64,000 nt of DNA from Planktotalea sp. (GTDB lineage: Bacteria > Pseudomonadota > Alphaproteobacteria > Rhodobacterales > Rhodobacteraceae). The notes under the pieces were generated by a model. That model was not told where the DNA came from. It saw only the letters and a list, made by a program, of their open reading frames with translations, and made no database searches. The position numbers and the translations under genes were made by a program. Below, piece by piece: positions 53,263 through 64,000 of this stretch. The stretch covers positions 124,001 to 188,000 of the forward strand of contig NZ_JABBAL010000008.1 in assembly GCF_018607995.1 (NCBI RefSeq), read 5' to 3'. How positions within the stretch are numbered: the stretch's first letter is position 1; the number at the start of each line of letters is the position of its first letter.

Positions 53263-53784
53263 ATGAATATCGAAGAGACAGCCCGAACCGTTCGAGGTGC
53301 CGTCAAATGGTTTGATTCTGCAAAAGGCTTTGGGTTCGTTGTCTCAGAGGAAGGTGGCTCCGACATTCTGCTGCATGCAAATGTCTTACGCCGCTTTGGT
53401 CAAAATTCCGTCGCGGACGGTGCTGTGATCGAAATTTTGACTCAAGAAACGGATCGTGGTTGTCAGGCGGTAGAGGTTCTTTCGATCGAGCCACCGCTTC
53501 ACGCGGATCTCCTTGTGTTGCCGGATCTGGAAGATTTCGATCTCGATCAGCTTGATCAAGTCGTGCTACAACCCGCACGCGTGAAGTGGTTCGATAAAGG
53601 CAAGGGCTTTGGTTTTGCCAACGTTTTCGGATCCGACGCTGATATCTTCGTGCATGTTGAGGTGCTGCGCCGTTCCGGCTTGACCGATTTGGCACCGGGG
53701 GAGGCGTTGGCACTCCGCGTGATCGACGGTAAACGCGGCCTAACGACAATCGAGGTAAGCGCGTGGGAAGCAGCAATTCAGTAG
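53263..53784 (+). CDS. Cold shock protein with two cold-shock domains
   Basis: Nucleic-acid-binding protein of 173 residues containing two CSDs in tandem: residues about 9-75 (RGAVKWFDSAKGFGFVVSEE, DILLHANVLRRFG) and 107-172 (PARVKWFDKGKGFGFANVFG, DIFVHVEVLRRSG). Both retain the RNP1-like KGFGF motif. An acidic linker (LPDLEDFDLDQLDQVV) joins them. Probably an RNA chaperone. The preceding 118 bases are AT-rich and could hold a cold-shock leader; nothing specific is recognisable. Confidence 0.92.
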   Translation: MNIEETARTVRGAVKWFDSAKGFGFVVSEEGGSDILLHANVLRRFGQNSVADGAVIEILTQETDRGCQAVEVLSIEPPLHADLLVLPDLEDFDLDQLDQVVLQPARVKWFDKGKGFGFANVFGSDADIFVHVEVLRRSGLTDLAPGEALALRVIDGKRGLTTIEVSAWEAAIQ

Positions 53785-54260
53785 ACCTTAAGGATTTTTT
53801 TGGTGCTCTGGCGCTTACGCTGTGGGCGTCGCAACTCAGCGCGAAACAAGACTGCGCGATTGACCGTGTTCTGATCAAAGGCGATTTTGGTGAGGCGCGT
53901 TTTAGCATTGAACTGGCGGATGATCCTGTTGAGCGTGGTCAAGGTTTGATGCACCGCGATAGCATGGCGCGCTCTGCTGGCATGTTGTTTATCTTCGAGA
54001 GGCCGCAACCTGTGGCATTTTGGATGAAAAACACGCTGATTCCGCTCGATATGATATTCACGGATAAAACTGGGCGGATTCTACATATTCACGAAAACGC
54101 GATTCCTCACGATCTCACTCCGATTTCGGGAGGAGGCGGAGTTTTTGCGGTTCTCGAAATCAATGGGGGACTGAGCGCGATCTATGGGTTTGAGGTGGGC
54201 GACGCCCTGCAGCATCCGAGCTTGTCAGAGGGTTCACCAGTAATTCTGTGCAAAGAGTAA
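53763..54260 (+). CDS. DUF192 family exported protein
   Basis: Protein of 165 residues beginning at GTG 53763 inside the end of the cold-shock gene (22-base overlap). A hydrophobic stretch ([16 protein letters not shown]) suggests export. The DUF192 core is present: [46 protein letters not shown] (key part [14 protein letters not shown]) and [18 protein letters not shown]. Function of the family is unknown. Pairing of a CSD gene with DUF192 is common in Rhodobacteraceae to my knowledge. Confidence 0.88.
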   Translation: MGSSNSVDLKDFFGALALTLWASQLSAKQDCAIDRVLIKGDFGEARFSIELADDPVERGQGLMHRDSMARSAGMLFIFERPQPVAFWMKNTLIPLDMIFTDKTGRILHIHENAIPHDLTPISGGGGVFAVLEINGGLSAIYGFEVGDALQHPSLSEGSPVILCKE

Positions 54261-54307
54261 TTTTGGGCTTTTCAAGCGCATAGGACATCGCTAAGTAGCG
54301 CTTTAGT

Positions 54308-54384
54308 CGGGGCGTAGCGCAGCCTGGTAGCGCGACGGTTTTGGGTACCGTAGGTCGCAAGTTCGAATCTTGCCGTCCCGACCA
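54308..54384 (+). tRNA. tRNA-Pro(TGG)
   Basis: A 77-base cloverleaf: acceptor CGGGGCG with CGTCCCG (one G-T pair), D arm GCGC/GCGC, anticodon arm ACGGT/ACCGT with loop TTTGGGT giving anticodon TGG, T arm GCAAG/CTTGC with loop TTCGAAT, discriminator A and encoded CCA. Confidence 0.96.
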
Positions 54385-55011
54385 CTTCAATACTTAACTT
54401 GCAGTATTAAGCCTCAAGGCTGGCTGTTTTCCTTGTTCATGCACTAAATGTAGATTTTCGAGCACCGCCACCACTAGCCGTTGTGGTCATTTGGAAATCT
54501 AACGCAAATTGATGTGACATCATTGCCAACTTGTAACAACTTTCCGAAGTCGTCAAAAATTTATCGACTAGCCAAAATTGATTAACGGCTCGTTAGGGAC
54601 TCTTCGTGTGTTGAGTGAACTCAGATAGCTAAGCCTGCCGCAAACCTAGATTTTTAAGGGCCGCGAAAATTAACAGCACCTTGTGCAAACATTCCCCTGA
54701 ATCATCCGCGTCGGTATCGCCCCCCAAATCTGTGCCTAAGGTCAACGCAAAAAACATCACAAAAACGTAAAAAATTACATTGACCACAGATGGGAAAATA
54801 CGCCAGATTGTGGAGGCGAGGCAGGAAAGCCACAAGATATAGTGGTGTAGGCTCTCTAGTTCGATATTCTTTGCTGCGTCCTGTTTGGGGCGTTGGTGAC
54901 GTCGTTGGCGTTTGTTCAAGCGACGCGAACAGCGGAGTTTGGACCTAAGTCTCGCAAACAGGCGCGCAGGCGCAGGCAATAGTACTTTTGAGTAATGGGA
55001 AGGCTCGAAAC
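54385..55011. other. Long intergenic region between tRNA-Pro and nrdJ
   Basis: About 630 AT-rich bases. A short inverted repeat AGCCT/AGGCT just after the tRNA (54411-54422) may be its terminator. A 116-residue minus-strand open frame (54629-54979) has a basic N-terminus and a hydrophobic middle, but no domain I recognise, so it is not called. No cobalamin-riboswitch B12 box was found in front of the B12-dependent reductase gene. The rest should hold the nrdJ promoter. Confidence 0.5.
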
Positions 55012-58000
55012 ATGAAGATTAGCAGACATTTTACTAAAGCAGGCGAAGACGCATACGCCTCACTCGATTTCGTCACAACTGTCTCTGAGATCCGAAACCC
55101 AGATGGTTCCATCGTGTTCAAGCTTGATGATGTCGAAGTGCCCGACAGCTGGTCGCAGGTCGCCTCTGACGTGATCGCCCAGAAATACTTCCGTAAAGCG
55201 GGCGTTCCCAACAAGATAAAGCAAGTGAAAGAAAAAGGCGTTCCCGCGTTTCTTTGGCGCTCTGAGCCTGCGAAGGATAACGACGGATTTTCTGGTGAAA
55301 ATTCCTCCAAGCAAGTCTTTGATCGTCTCGCAGGGGCGTGGACATATTGGGGCTGGAAAGGTGGTTACTTCTCAACTGAGGCCGACGCTCAGGCCTATTA
55401 TGACGAAATGCGTTACATGCTAGCAACGCAACGCGCAGCACCAAATTCACCACAATGGTTCAATACGGGTCTGCATTGGGCTTATGGTATCGATGGTCCC
55501 GCACAAGGCCACCACTATGTGGATTATCAGACGGGTGTTTTGACGAAGTCCAAGTCCTCCTACGAGCACCCGCAACCACATGCCTGCTTTATCCAATCCG
55601 TCTCTGACGATCTGGTTGGCGATGGCGGCATCATGGATCTTTGGGTTCGCGAAGCACGTTTGTTCAAATACGGCTCCGGCACTGGCACGAACTTCTCCTC
55701 CCTACGTGCCGACGGTGAGCAGCTCTCAGGTGGGGGCAAGTCCTCCGGCCTGATGGGTTTCCTGAAAATTGGTGACCGCGCAGCTGGTGCGATCAAATCC
55801 GGCGGCACGACGCGCCGTGCGGCGAAAATGGTGATCTGCGATGCGGACCACCCTGATGTTCAAGAGTTCATCAATTGGAAGGTGAAGGAAGAGCAGAAAG
55901 TTGCGTCCATCGTTGCCGGCTCCAAGATGCACGAACAGCACCTCAATGAGATCTTCAAAGCGATCCGCGCTTGGGATGGCTCCTCCGAGGATGCTGTTGA
56001 TCCGAAGAAAAACAGCCAGTTGAAAGACGCTATTCGCGGCGCAAAGAAAACCTCGATCCCCGAGACCTATGTGAAGCGCGTTCTTGATTACGCCAAGCAG
56101 GGTTACTCTTCCATTGAGTTTCCGACATATGACACAGATTGGGACAGTGAGGCCTACGCATCCGTGTCTGGTCAAAACTCTAACAACTCTGTGCGCGTCA
56201 CCGACAGTTTCCTCAAAGCAGTTGAAGCAGATAGCGATTGGGAACTCATCCGACGCACAGACGGCACAGTCGCAAAGACGATTAAAGCACGCGATTTGTG
56301 GGAAGACATTGGTCACGCCGCATGGGCTTGCGCTGATCCGGGCATCCAGTATCACGACACGGTTAACGCATGGCACACGTGCCCCGAGGATGGCGAAATT
56401 CGCGGTTCCAACCCCTGCTCCGAGTATATGTTCCTCGACGACACGGCCTGTAACCTTGCGTCGATGAACTTGCTGAAGTTCTACAAGGACAGCAAATTTC
56501 AAGCGGACGAGTATGTGCACGCGACACGTTTGTGGACTGTTACGCTCGAAATCTCCGTAATGATGGCGCAGTTCCCATCGAAAGAGATCGCGCAGCGCTC
56601 GTTTGATTTCCGTACACTGGGTCTTGGCTATGCCAACATCGGTGGCTTGTTGATGAACATGGGTCATTCTTACGATAGCGATGAGGGCCGCGCGTTTTGC
56701 GGTGCTTTGACCGCTGTGATGACGGGCGTGTCCTACGCGACCTCCGCTGAAATGGCGGGCGAGCTGGGCGCATTCGCGGGTTACGAGAAGAACGCGGGCC
56801 ACATGCTGCGTGTCATACGCAATCACCGCAACGCGGCCTACGGCGCAACTGAGGGCTACGAGACGCTCGACATCAAACCGGTTGCGCTTGATCTGGCAAA
56901 CTGCCCTGATCAGGACCTGACCAAGCTGGCGATGGCCTCTTGGGATAACGCGTTGGAGCTGGGTGAGACGCACGGCTACCGCAACGCGCAGGTTTCTGTG
57001 ATTGCGCCGACGGGCACGATTGGTCTGGTCATGGATTGTGATACGACGGGGATCGAGCCTGACTTTGCGCTGGTCAAATTCAAGAAGCTTGCTGGCGGTG
57101 GTTATTTCAAGATCATCAACCAGTCCGTACCAGCGGCACTTGAGAACCTCGGCTACGGCTCTGCCCAGATCGAAGAGATTGTCAGCTACGCGGTTGGTCA
57201 TGCTTCCATCGGCAATGCGCCCGGCATCAACCACACATCGCTGATCGGTCACGGCTTTGGCGCGAATGAATTGGCGAAGATCGATGCATCGCTTGCATCC
57301 GCCTTCGACATCCGCTTTGTCTTCAACCAGTGGACGCTGGGTGAAGAGTTCTGCACAGGCGTTCTTGGCATCCCAGGCGAAAAGCTGAATGATCCGACGT
57401 TCAACCTGCTCAGCCACCTTGGCTATTGCAAAGCAGATATCGACGCGGCAAACGATCATGTCTGCGGCACGATGACTTTGGAAGGCGCGCCTTACCTCAA
57501 AGAAGAGCATCTGAGCATCTTTGATTGTGCCAACCCCTGTGGCAAGAAGGGTAAGCGTTTCTTGTCTGTTGATAGCCACATTCACATGATGGCTGCGGCG
57601 CAATCGTTCATCTCTGGCGCGATCTCCAAGACGATCAACATGCCGAATGATGCGACAATCGAGGACTGCCAAAAAGCCTACGAACTCAGCTGGTCCTTGG
57701 GAGTCAAAGCCAACGCTTTGTATCGTGATGGCTCTAAGCTGAGCCAGCCATTGGCCGCTGCGCTGGTCGAAGACGATGACGACGCGATGGACGTGCTGGA
57801 AAGCGGTAATATCGCCGAGAAGGCTGCTGTTATTGCAGAGAAAATCGTCGAGAAGGTGATCGTCAAAGAGATCGTCAAATCACACCGTGAAAAGATGCCG
57901 GAGCGCCGCAAAGGCTATACGCAAAAGGCAGTCGTAGGCGGTCACAAGGTCTATCTACGCACAGGCGAATATGAGGATGGCCAGCTTGGCGAAATCTTTA

Positions 58001-58689
58001 TCGACATGCACAAAGAGGGCGCAGGGTTCCGTGCGATGATGAACAACTTCGCCATCGCAGTGTCCGTGGGCCTTCAGTACGGCGTGCCGCTGGAAGAGTT
58101 CGTGGATGCCTTCACCTTCACCAAGTTCGAGCCAGCGGGCATGGTTCAAGGGAACGACAGTATCAAGAATGCGACCTCGATCCTTGACTATATCTTCCGC
58201 GAGTTGGCGGTTAGCTATTTGGATCGCACGGACCTTGCACATGTGAAACCTGCGGGCGCGTCTTTCGACGATCTAGGTCGCGGCGCAGAAGAGGGCGTGA
58301 GCAACGTGTCCGAGCTTAGCGACACGGCAGCAAATAACTCTTTGGAAGTGCTAAAACAGATTAGCTCAACTGGGTATTTGCGCAAGCGTTTGCCACAAGA
58401 GTTGGTGGTGCTTCAGGGCGGACAGGCAGGCGCTGTAGCGCTCAGCGGAACCTCTGATTCAGTCGCAGCATTGCAAACCTTGGTGCCCGAAGTGAGCGTT
58501 GCAGTTGCGATGCCTACCTCAACAAATACGATGGCAGTGGGCACAGCGGCAGGCTTGGATCAACGCACGAAAGCGAAGATGCAGGGTTATGAGGGCGATC
58601 CTTGCGGTGAATGCGGCAACTACACGCTTGTGCGCAATGGAACGTGCATGAAGTGCAACACCTGCGGCGGGACATCCGGCTGTAGCTAA
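55012..58689 (+). CDS. nrdJ: Vitamin B12-dependent (class II) ribonucleoside-diphosphate reductase
   Basis: Adenosylcobalamin-dependent reductase of 1225 residues making deoxyribonucleotides in the presence or absence of oxygen. ATG 55012 is preferred because GGGAAGG precedes it by nine bases; a TTG at 54988 is weaker. Active-site region [20 protein letters not shown] contains the catalytic Cys and Glu, with [20 protein letters not shown] earlier (here [17 protein letters not shown]). The C-terminal tail has the redox cysteines CGECGNY and CMKCNTCGG. Full-length and uninterrupted. Confidence 0.96.
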   Translation: MKISRHFTKAGEDAYASLDFVTTVSEIRNPDGSIVFKLDDVEVPDSWSQVASDVIAQKYFRKAGVPNKIKQVKEKGVPAFLWRSEPAKDNDGFSGENSSKQVFDRLAGAWTYWGWKGGYFSTEADAQAYYDEMRYMLATQRAAPNSPQWFNTGLHWAYGIDGPAQGHHYVDYQTGVLTKSKSSYEHPQPHACFIQSVSDDLVGDGGIMDLWVREARLFKYGSGTGTNFSSLRADGEQLSGGGKSSGLMGFLKIGDRAAGAIKSGGTTRRAAKMVICDADHPDVQEFINWKVKEEQKVASIVAGSKMHEQHLNEIFKAIRAWDGSSEDAVDPKKNSQLKDAIRGAKKTSIPETYVKRVLDYAKQGYSSIEFPTYDTDWDSEAYASVSGQNSNNSVRVTDSFLKAVEADSDWELIRRTDGTVAKTIKARDLWEDIGHAAWACADPGIQYHDTVNAWHTCPEDGEIRGSNPCSEYMFLDDTACNLASMNLLKFYKDSKFQADEYVHATRLWTVTLEISVMMAQFPSKEIAQRSFDFRTLGLGYANIGGLLMNMGHSYDSDEGRAFCGALTAVMTGVSYATSAEMAGELGAFAGYEKNAGHMLRVIRNHRNAAYGATEGYETLDIKPVALDLANCPDQDLTKLAMASWDNALELGETHGYRNAQVSVIAPTGTIGLVMDCDTTGIEPDFALVKFKKLAGGGYFKIINQSVPAALENLGYGSAQIEEIVSYAVGHASIGNAPGINHTSLIGHGFGANELAKIDASLASAFDIRFVFNQWTLGEEFCTGVLGIPGEKLNDPTFNLLSHLGYCKADIDAANDHVCGTMTLEGAPYLKEEHLSIFDCANPCGKKGKRFLSVDSHIHMMAAAQSFISGAISKTINMPNDATIEDCQKAYELSWSLGVKANALYRDGSKLSQPLAAALVEDDDDAMDVLESGNIAEKAAVIAEKIVEKVIVKEIVKSHREKMPERRKGYTQKAVVGGHKVYLRTGEYEDGQLGEIFIDMHKEGAGFRAMMNNFAIAVSVGLQYGVPLEEFVDAFTFTKFEPAGMVQGNDSIKNATSILDYIFRELAVSYLDRTDLAHVKPAGASFDDLGRGAEEGVSNVSELSDTAANNSLEVLKQISSTGYLRKRLPQELVVLQGGQAGAVALSGTSDSVAALQTLVPEVSVAVAMPTSTNTMAVGTAAGLDQRTKAKMQGYEGDPCGECGNYTLVRNGTCMKCNTCGGTSGCS

Positions 58690-58700
58690 ACGCGATGGAG

Positions 58701-58727
58701 TGTGCGAATTTCCTTAAAATTCGCACA
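58701..58727 (+). terminator. Hairpin after nrdJ
   Basis: An 11-bp perfect stem (TGTGCGAATTT at 58701-58711 with its complement at 58717-58727) and a five-base loop lie twelve bases after the nrdJ stop. No strong T tract follows, so it may act with the second hairpin downstream. Confidence 0.55.
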
Positions 58728-58833
58728 TTCAAAAATTAGTCACGAGGCTCTTCCGGGGGTCTCTGACGCAAATCAGGCCGTCGGCAAAAAATAATCCGAG
58801 CGGTGGATAATGATGAGCTTAAATTTGTGAAAC

Positions 58834-58862
58834 TGGGGGGCCTTTTGGCACCCCATTTTTTT
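58834..58862 (+). terminator. Rho-independent terminator between nrdJ and oxyR
   Basis: TGGGGGGCC at 58834-58842 pairs with GGCACCCCA at 58847-58855 with one mismatch, followed by seven T at 58856-58862. The T run is on the plus strand, so it terminates nrdJ transcripts; oxyR converges from the other side. Confidence 0.75.
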
Positions 58863-58876
58863 GCCTTTACAGGGTG

Positions 58877-59765
58877 CTACCTTACCGTCGCTGATTTGAT
58901 CACTTCAGCGACGCGTGTCAGTTGGTCCGCTAGTGGATTGCGTTTACGCCAGATCATTCCGATTTGGCGGGACGGGCGAGGTTTCGCAAAGCGGGCGACA
59001 CTCACATTGGCAGCAGGGGTTTCCACCGCGATTGCCATTTGCGGGATCAATGTCACGCCAATCCCGGCGCTGACCATTTGCACCAAGGTAGTGAACGAAC
59101 TGCCATCTAGCCCATCGCGCGGCACGCTTGCGCCTGTGTTACAAAACGCCAAGGTTTGGTCGCGAAAACAATGGCCTTCCTCAAGCAAAAGCAAGCGCAT
59201 TTTGCGCAAAGCCTCCCCATTAGGTACGGGTTTGCCTTCATCTTGCGCGGGTCGCACAAGTACGAAATCTTCGTCAAAGAGAAGGGTCTCTTGCAGGCTT
59301 GGCTCTGACGTAGGCAAAGCGAGGATCGCAGCGTCAATCTTGCCGTCCGAGAGTTCGTTCAGCAGCTTAGGCGTCAGCGTTTCGCGCACATGGAGATCTA
59401 GGTTGGGATGTTGCGCGCCTAATGCCCCCATGATCGCGGGTAGCAGATAAGGCGCAATAGTCGGGATGATACCAAGCCGTAAACGCGCCAGCGCTTGTCT
59501 GCCAGAGGCGCGTGCGACATCGCTCAGCTCTTCCACGGCCCCAAGAATAGAGCGTGCGCGTTGGATCAAATCCTCACCTGCTGCGGTTAGCCGCACAACG
59601 CGGGCACCGCGTTCAAACAGGGCGATGCCGAGCGTTTGTTCCATTTCTTTGATTTGGACCGAGATCGCAGGCTGCGAGATCGAACATATTGCAGCAGCGC
59701 GCCCAAAGTGGCCTGCGCGCGCGACGGCGTCAAAATATCGAAGCTGTTTTAAGGTAAGTCCTGCC

Positions 59766-59767
<2 letters not shown>
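58877..59767 (-). CDS. oxyR: LysR-family hydrogen peroxide sensor OxyR
   Basis: Regulator of 296 residues. The LysR helix-turn-helix (LKQLRYFDAVARAGHFGRAA, ISQPAISVQIKEME) is N-terminal. The redox region LLLEEGHCFRDQTLAFC has both cysteines, C200 and C209, with the spacing of the OxyR disulfide. Divergent from katG with 96 bases between starts, the classical arrangement for peroxide-induced control. Confidence 0.93.
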
Positions 59768-62071
<2,304 letters not shown>

Positions 62072-62078
62072 ATGGTTT

Positions 62079-62100
62079 CGGAGCGGCTTTGGCCGCTCCG
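62079..62100 (+). terminator. Hairpin after katG
   Basis: CGGAGCGGC at 62079-62087 pairs perfectly with GCCGCTCCG at 62092-62100 across a four-base loop, eight bases after the katG stop. There is no T tract, so termination strength is uncertain. Confidence 0.6.
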
Positions 62101-62155
62101 ATCGTCTGGAGGACTAGCTCCCAAACCCCCTAGAATATTTGTGGAAATAGGAAGA

Positions 62156-64000
62156 CTATAGTTTTTCTATTTTGATATCTGCGGGTTGTATCGTGCGATT
62201 TTCGAATGTGATTGGATCGGGTGCATAGTTGAACCAGAAGCGGTGCGTGTCGGTATCGCGTCTTCGCAGACCGTCAGGGAGGCGGGTGGTTTCGATCTCT
62301 GCTTTTTTTGTAATCATTTCCAAAATGTCTACATATGTTTCAGCATCAGGCCAGCCTGCCATGTAGTGCAGCTTGTCTGCGCGCATCATGGCCGCTGCGC
62401 CGGACTTGGTTGTGAGCGTTGTTTCGGCATTGCCGTCTAACTCTTCAAACCAATGCAGGAATGCACCACCGTTTTCTAGCTCGATTCGTGCAGAAGGTGG
62501 GAGGCTTTCAACGCGAGCGACGGTGCAATCCAAACCTTTGATATTTGGTCCCATGGGCAAGGGGATGCTGAGATCAGTGGTTTTGCTGCCCGTACGCGGG
62601 CCGATAAGGGCCGTGCCTGCGAAATTCTCTAGCGTTTGCGGAGTTTCCAATAGACCCGGTGCAAGGACCATATCGTATCCACTGAGGTCGGTGTCCGGTG
62701 CGACGATATCCAGTGACAGGCCAAGTTTGCGTGCGGCGCGATAAGTCTCAAACGCGAGACGGAACATGTCGAAGTCCGCGCCTTGAGGCTGTGCCTCCCA
62801 TGCCCAGCACGAGGCGTAATCAAAGATCAGTGCGGCGCGTGAATTGGCGGTTCCGACTTCAGGCCACTCGGCAAGTTCGCTAGCGACCTGGCAGGCTTCA
62901 GCAAGTGCGGGGGTGGGTTTCGCATCTGGGCGTAAAAGGCCCGCGTGCATTTGTTCCTGCGCGAAAGGCGCTTGACGCCAGCGGAAATAGAGCACGGCTT
63001 CTGCGCCATGTGCAAAGGCTTCCCAAGCCCAAAGGCGCGCCATGCCGGGCAAGGGAGCAGGGTTGTAGGGTGCCCAGTTTACCGGCCCCGGCTGTTGTTC
63101 CATCACCCACCAGCGACCTTTTCCGACCGCGCGATAGAGGTCATGGTGAAACGCCTGCATGTCTGGATCGCCTTGTCGTAAGTAGCGGGCTTTGTGGTCT
63201 TCTGTTGCTTCGAGACGATCTGACAGGAACCCAATTGGATAGCTGTCCCATGAGGCGATATCGAGGTCCGCGCCGACCGCATAGTGATCGAAATCGGTTA
63301 CGCGGCCCATGTAATTGTGGATGAGCGGCGCATTTGTGTGTTGGCGCAAGATATTAGCTTGAACGCGGTTGAAACGCACGACCTGATTGGAGGAGAACCG
63401 CCGGAACGCCAGTACATGCGCGGGGTTTGGTTCTGTCACCGTGAGGTTTGGGAGCGCGATCTGATCGAAGCTGTCATACTCCATCGACCAAAAGATATTG
63501 CCCCACGCGCGGTTCAGCGCATCCATGCTTTGATAGGTTTGCGCACACCAGTCCTGAAAAGCGCGGGTTGCCGCCGCTGAATAGCTGACCGTTGTCTCAT
63601 GGCAGCCATATTCATTGTCAGTTTGCCATGCTTTGACATGGGGATTTTTACCGAAGCGTTGCGCGAGGATTTCGGTGATGCGGCGACATTCATTTTTGTA
63701 GCCTTCATGAGAGAAGCAATAGTGGCGGCGCGAGCCAAAGCCGCGCGCATTACCTTCGGCCTCCACGGCGAGCATGTCGGGGTGTTTGTTGAGCATCCAG
63801 CGTGGTGGTGTCGCGGTGGGCGTGCCGATGATCACCTGCAATCCCGCTTCCCCCAACACATCGATAGCGCGCGCGAGCCAGTCGAGGTGTAAATCTCCGG
63901 GGCCTGGCTCCAATCGGGACCACGCAAATTCGCCAATGCGCACCCATTTGAGGCCTGCCTCGACCATCTGCGCGGCGTCGATTGCCCAGCGATCTTCCTC
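62156..64000 (-). CDS. Beta-galactosidase, glycoside hydrolase family 42, N-terminus outside window
   Basis: The frame stays open to the last base (EEDRWAIDAAQMVEAGLKWVRIGEFAWSRLEP begins upstream of the listed Met at 63967; key part WAIDAAQMVEAG), so the protein starts beyond 64000. GH42 landmarks: GLKWVRIGEFAWSRLEPGPG, TPTATPPRWMLNKHPDML, acid/base Glu in VKAWQTDNEYGCH and nucleophile Glu in RWWVMEQQPGPVNWAPYN. At least 614 residues are visible, including trimerisation domain and short C-terminal domain. Hydrolyses beta-galactosides; no neighbours in view to refine the substrate. Confidence 0.9.
   Translation of the reverse strand, partial: EEDRWAIDAAQMVEAGLKWVRIGEFAWSRLEPGPGDLHLDWLARAIDVLGEAGLQVIIGTPTATPPRWMLNKHPDMLAVEAEGNARGFGSRRHYCFSHEGYKNECRRITEILAQRFGKNPHVKAWQTDNEYGCHETTVSYSAAATRAFQDWCAQTYQSMDALNRAWGNIFWSMEYDSFDQIALPNLTVTEPNPAHVLAFRRFSSNQVVRFNRVQANILRQHTNAPLIHNYMGRVTDFDHYAVGADLDIASWDSYPIGFLSDRLEATEDHKARYLRQGDPDMQAFHHDLYRAVGKGRWWVMEQQPGPVNWAPYNPAPLPGMARLWAWEAFAHGAEAVLYFRWRQAPFAQEQMHAGLLRPDAKPTPALAEACQVASELAEWPEVGTANSRAALIFDYASCWAWEAQPQGADFDMFRLAFETYRAARKLGLSLDIVAPDTDLSGYDMVLAPGLLETPQTLENFAGTALIGPRTGSKTTDLSIPLPMGPNIKGLDCTVARVESLPPSARIELENGGAFLHWFEELDGNAETTLTTKSGAAAMMRADKLHYMAGWPDAETYVDILEMITKKAEIETTRLPDGLRRRDTDTHRFWFNYAPDPITFENRTIQPADIKIEKL

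Noticed and set aside
54629-54979. Possible 116-residue membrane protein upstream of nrdJ
   Set aside because: No ribosome site or family similarity I could recognise; composition at the N-terminus looks like chance.
54385-55011. Cobalamin riboswitch in front of the B12-dependent reductase
   Set aside because: No B12-box-like conserved segment was found by eye; the product uses B12 as cofactor and need not be riboswitch controlled.
55726-57672. 648-codon open frame on the minus strand
   Set aside because: It lies entirely antisense to nrdJ, whose protein is complete and strongly conserved; the antisense protein has no domain and is a codon-bias shadow.

Overview
The window looks like a chromosomal segment of an alphaproteobacterium of the Roseobacter group (Rhodobacteraceae). 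The housekeeping order gltA, gltX, comEC, lexA, moeA, moaC, trpC, trpD, trpG, trpE, ppiD-like, the class II (B12) ribonucleotide reductase, the GAAC-N7-GAAC type SOS box and the TRAP transporter all fit. This is inference from gene content and sequence; no database was searched.

Layout. (1) 1-11959: an inositol-type catabolic locus. A LacI-family regulator (cut by the window edge) is followed by two divergent operons: on the minus strand two Gfo/Idh/MocA dehydrogenases flank an IolE-like TIM barrel protein; on the plus strand are iolD, a PhyH-type dioxygenase, a PfkB kinase, iolB, an iolJ-type aldolase, iolG and an MmgE/PrpD protein. A perfect 16-bp palindrome in the divergent promoter is a good LacI-type operator. 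(2) 12011-16020: a Zur regulator and a Zrg-like zinc uptake operon (His/Asp-rich ZrgA, ABC ATPase, permease, two tandem DUF3299 proteins), with a palindromic candidate Zur box in front. (3) 16128-31020: a probable genomic island inserted at tRNA-Asn. The last 19 bp of the intact tRNA-Asn gene (31021-31095) are repeated directly at 16128-16146. The cargo is one divergent catabolic system: tautomerase/NTF2 fusion, HyuB, HyuA, an isochorismatase-fold protein without its cysteine, an ICL/PEP-mutase-family lyase and a fumarate-reductase-type flavoprotein on the minus strand; a GntR regulator, a LeuCD-type hydratase and a TRAP importer on the plus strand. No integrase is visible. (4) 31171-38427: MBL-fold hydrolase, an EnvZ-like histidine kinase, gltA, gltX and a clearly broken comEC. 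(5) 38424-49168: lexA, moeA, moaC, trpC, trpD, trpG, a divergent-polysaccharide-deacetylase protein, a frameshifted Sel1 gene, trpE and a PpiD-like foldase. (6) 49223-54384: aminotransferase, gpt, LysE exporter, fabI, pdxH, a two-domain cold shock protein, DUF192 and tRNA-Pro. (7) 55012-64000: nrdJ, the oxyR/katG divergent pair and a GH42 beta-galactosidase running off the window.

The most interesting part is the island. Its gene set reads as a self-contained route for importing a carboxylate or cyclic imide/lactam, opening it, hydrating an enedioate and cleaving the resulting malate-like acid. Two of its enzymes depart from their family at key positions (Gly in place of the isochorismatase-fold Cys; SSREAA in place of SSREHA in the LeuD-like subunit), so the substrate is probably not a standard one. 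The substrate cannot be named from sequence alone.
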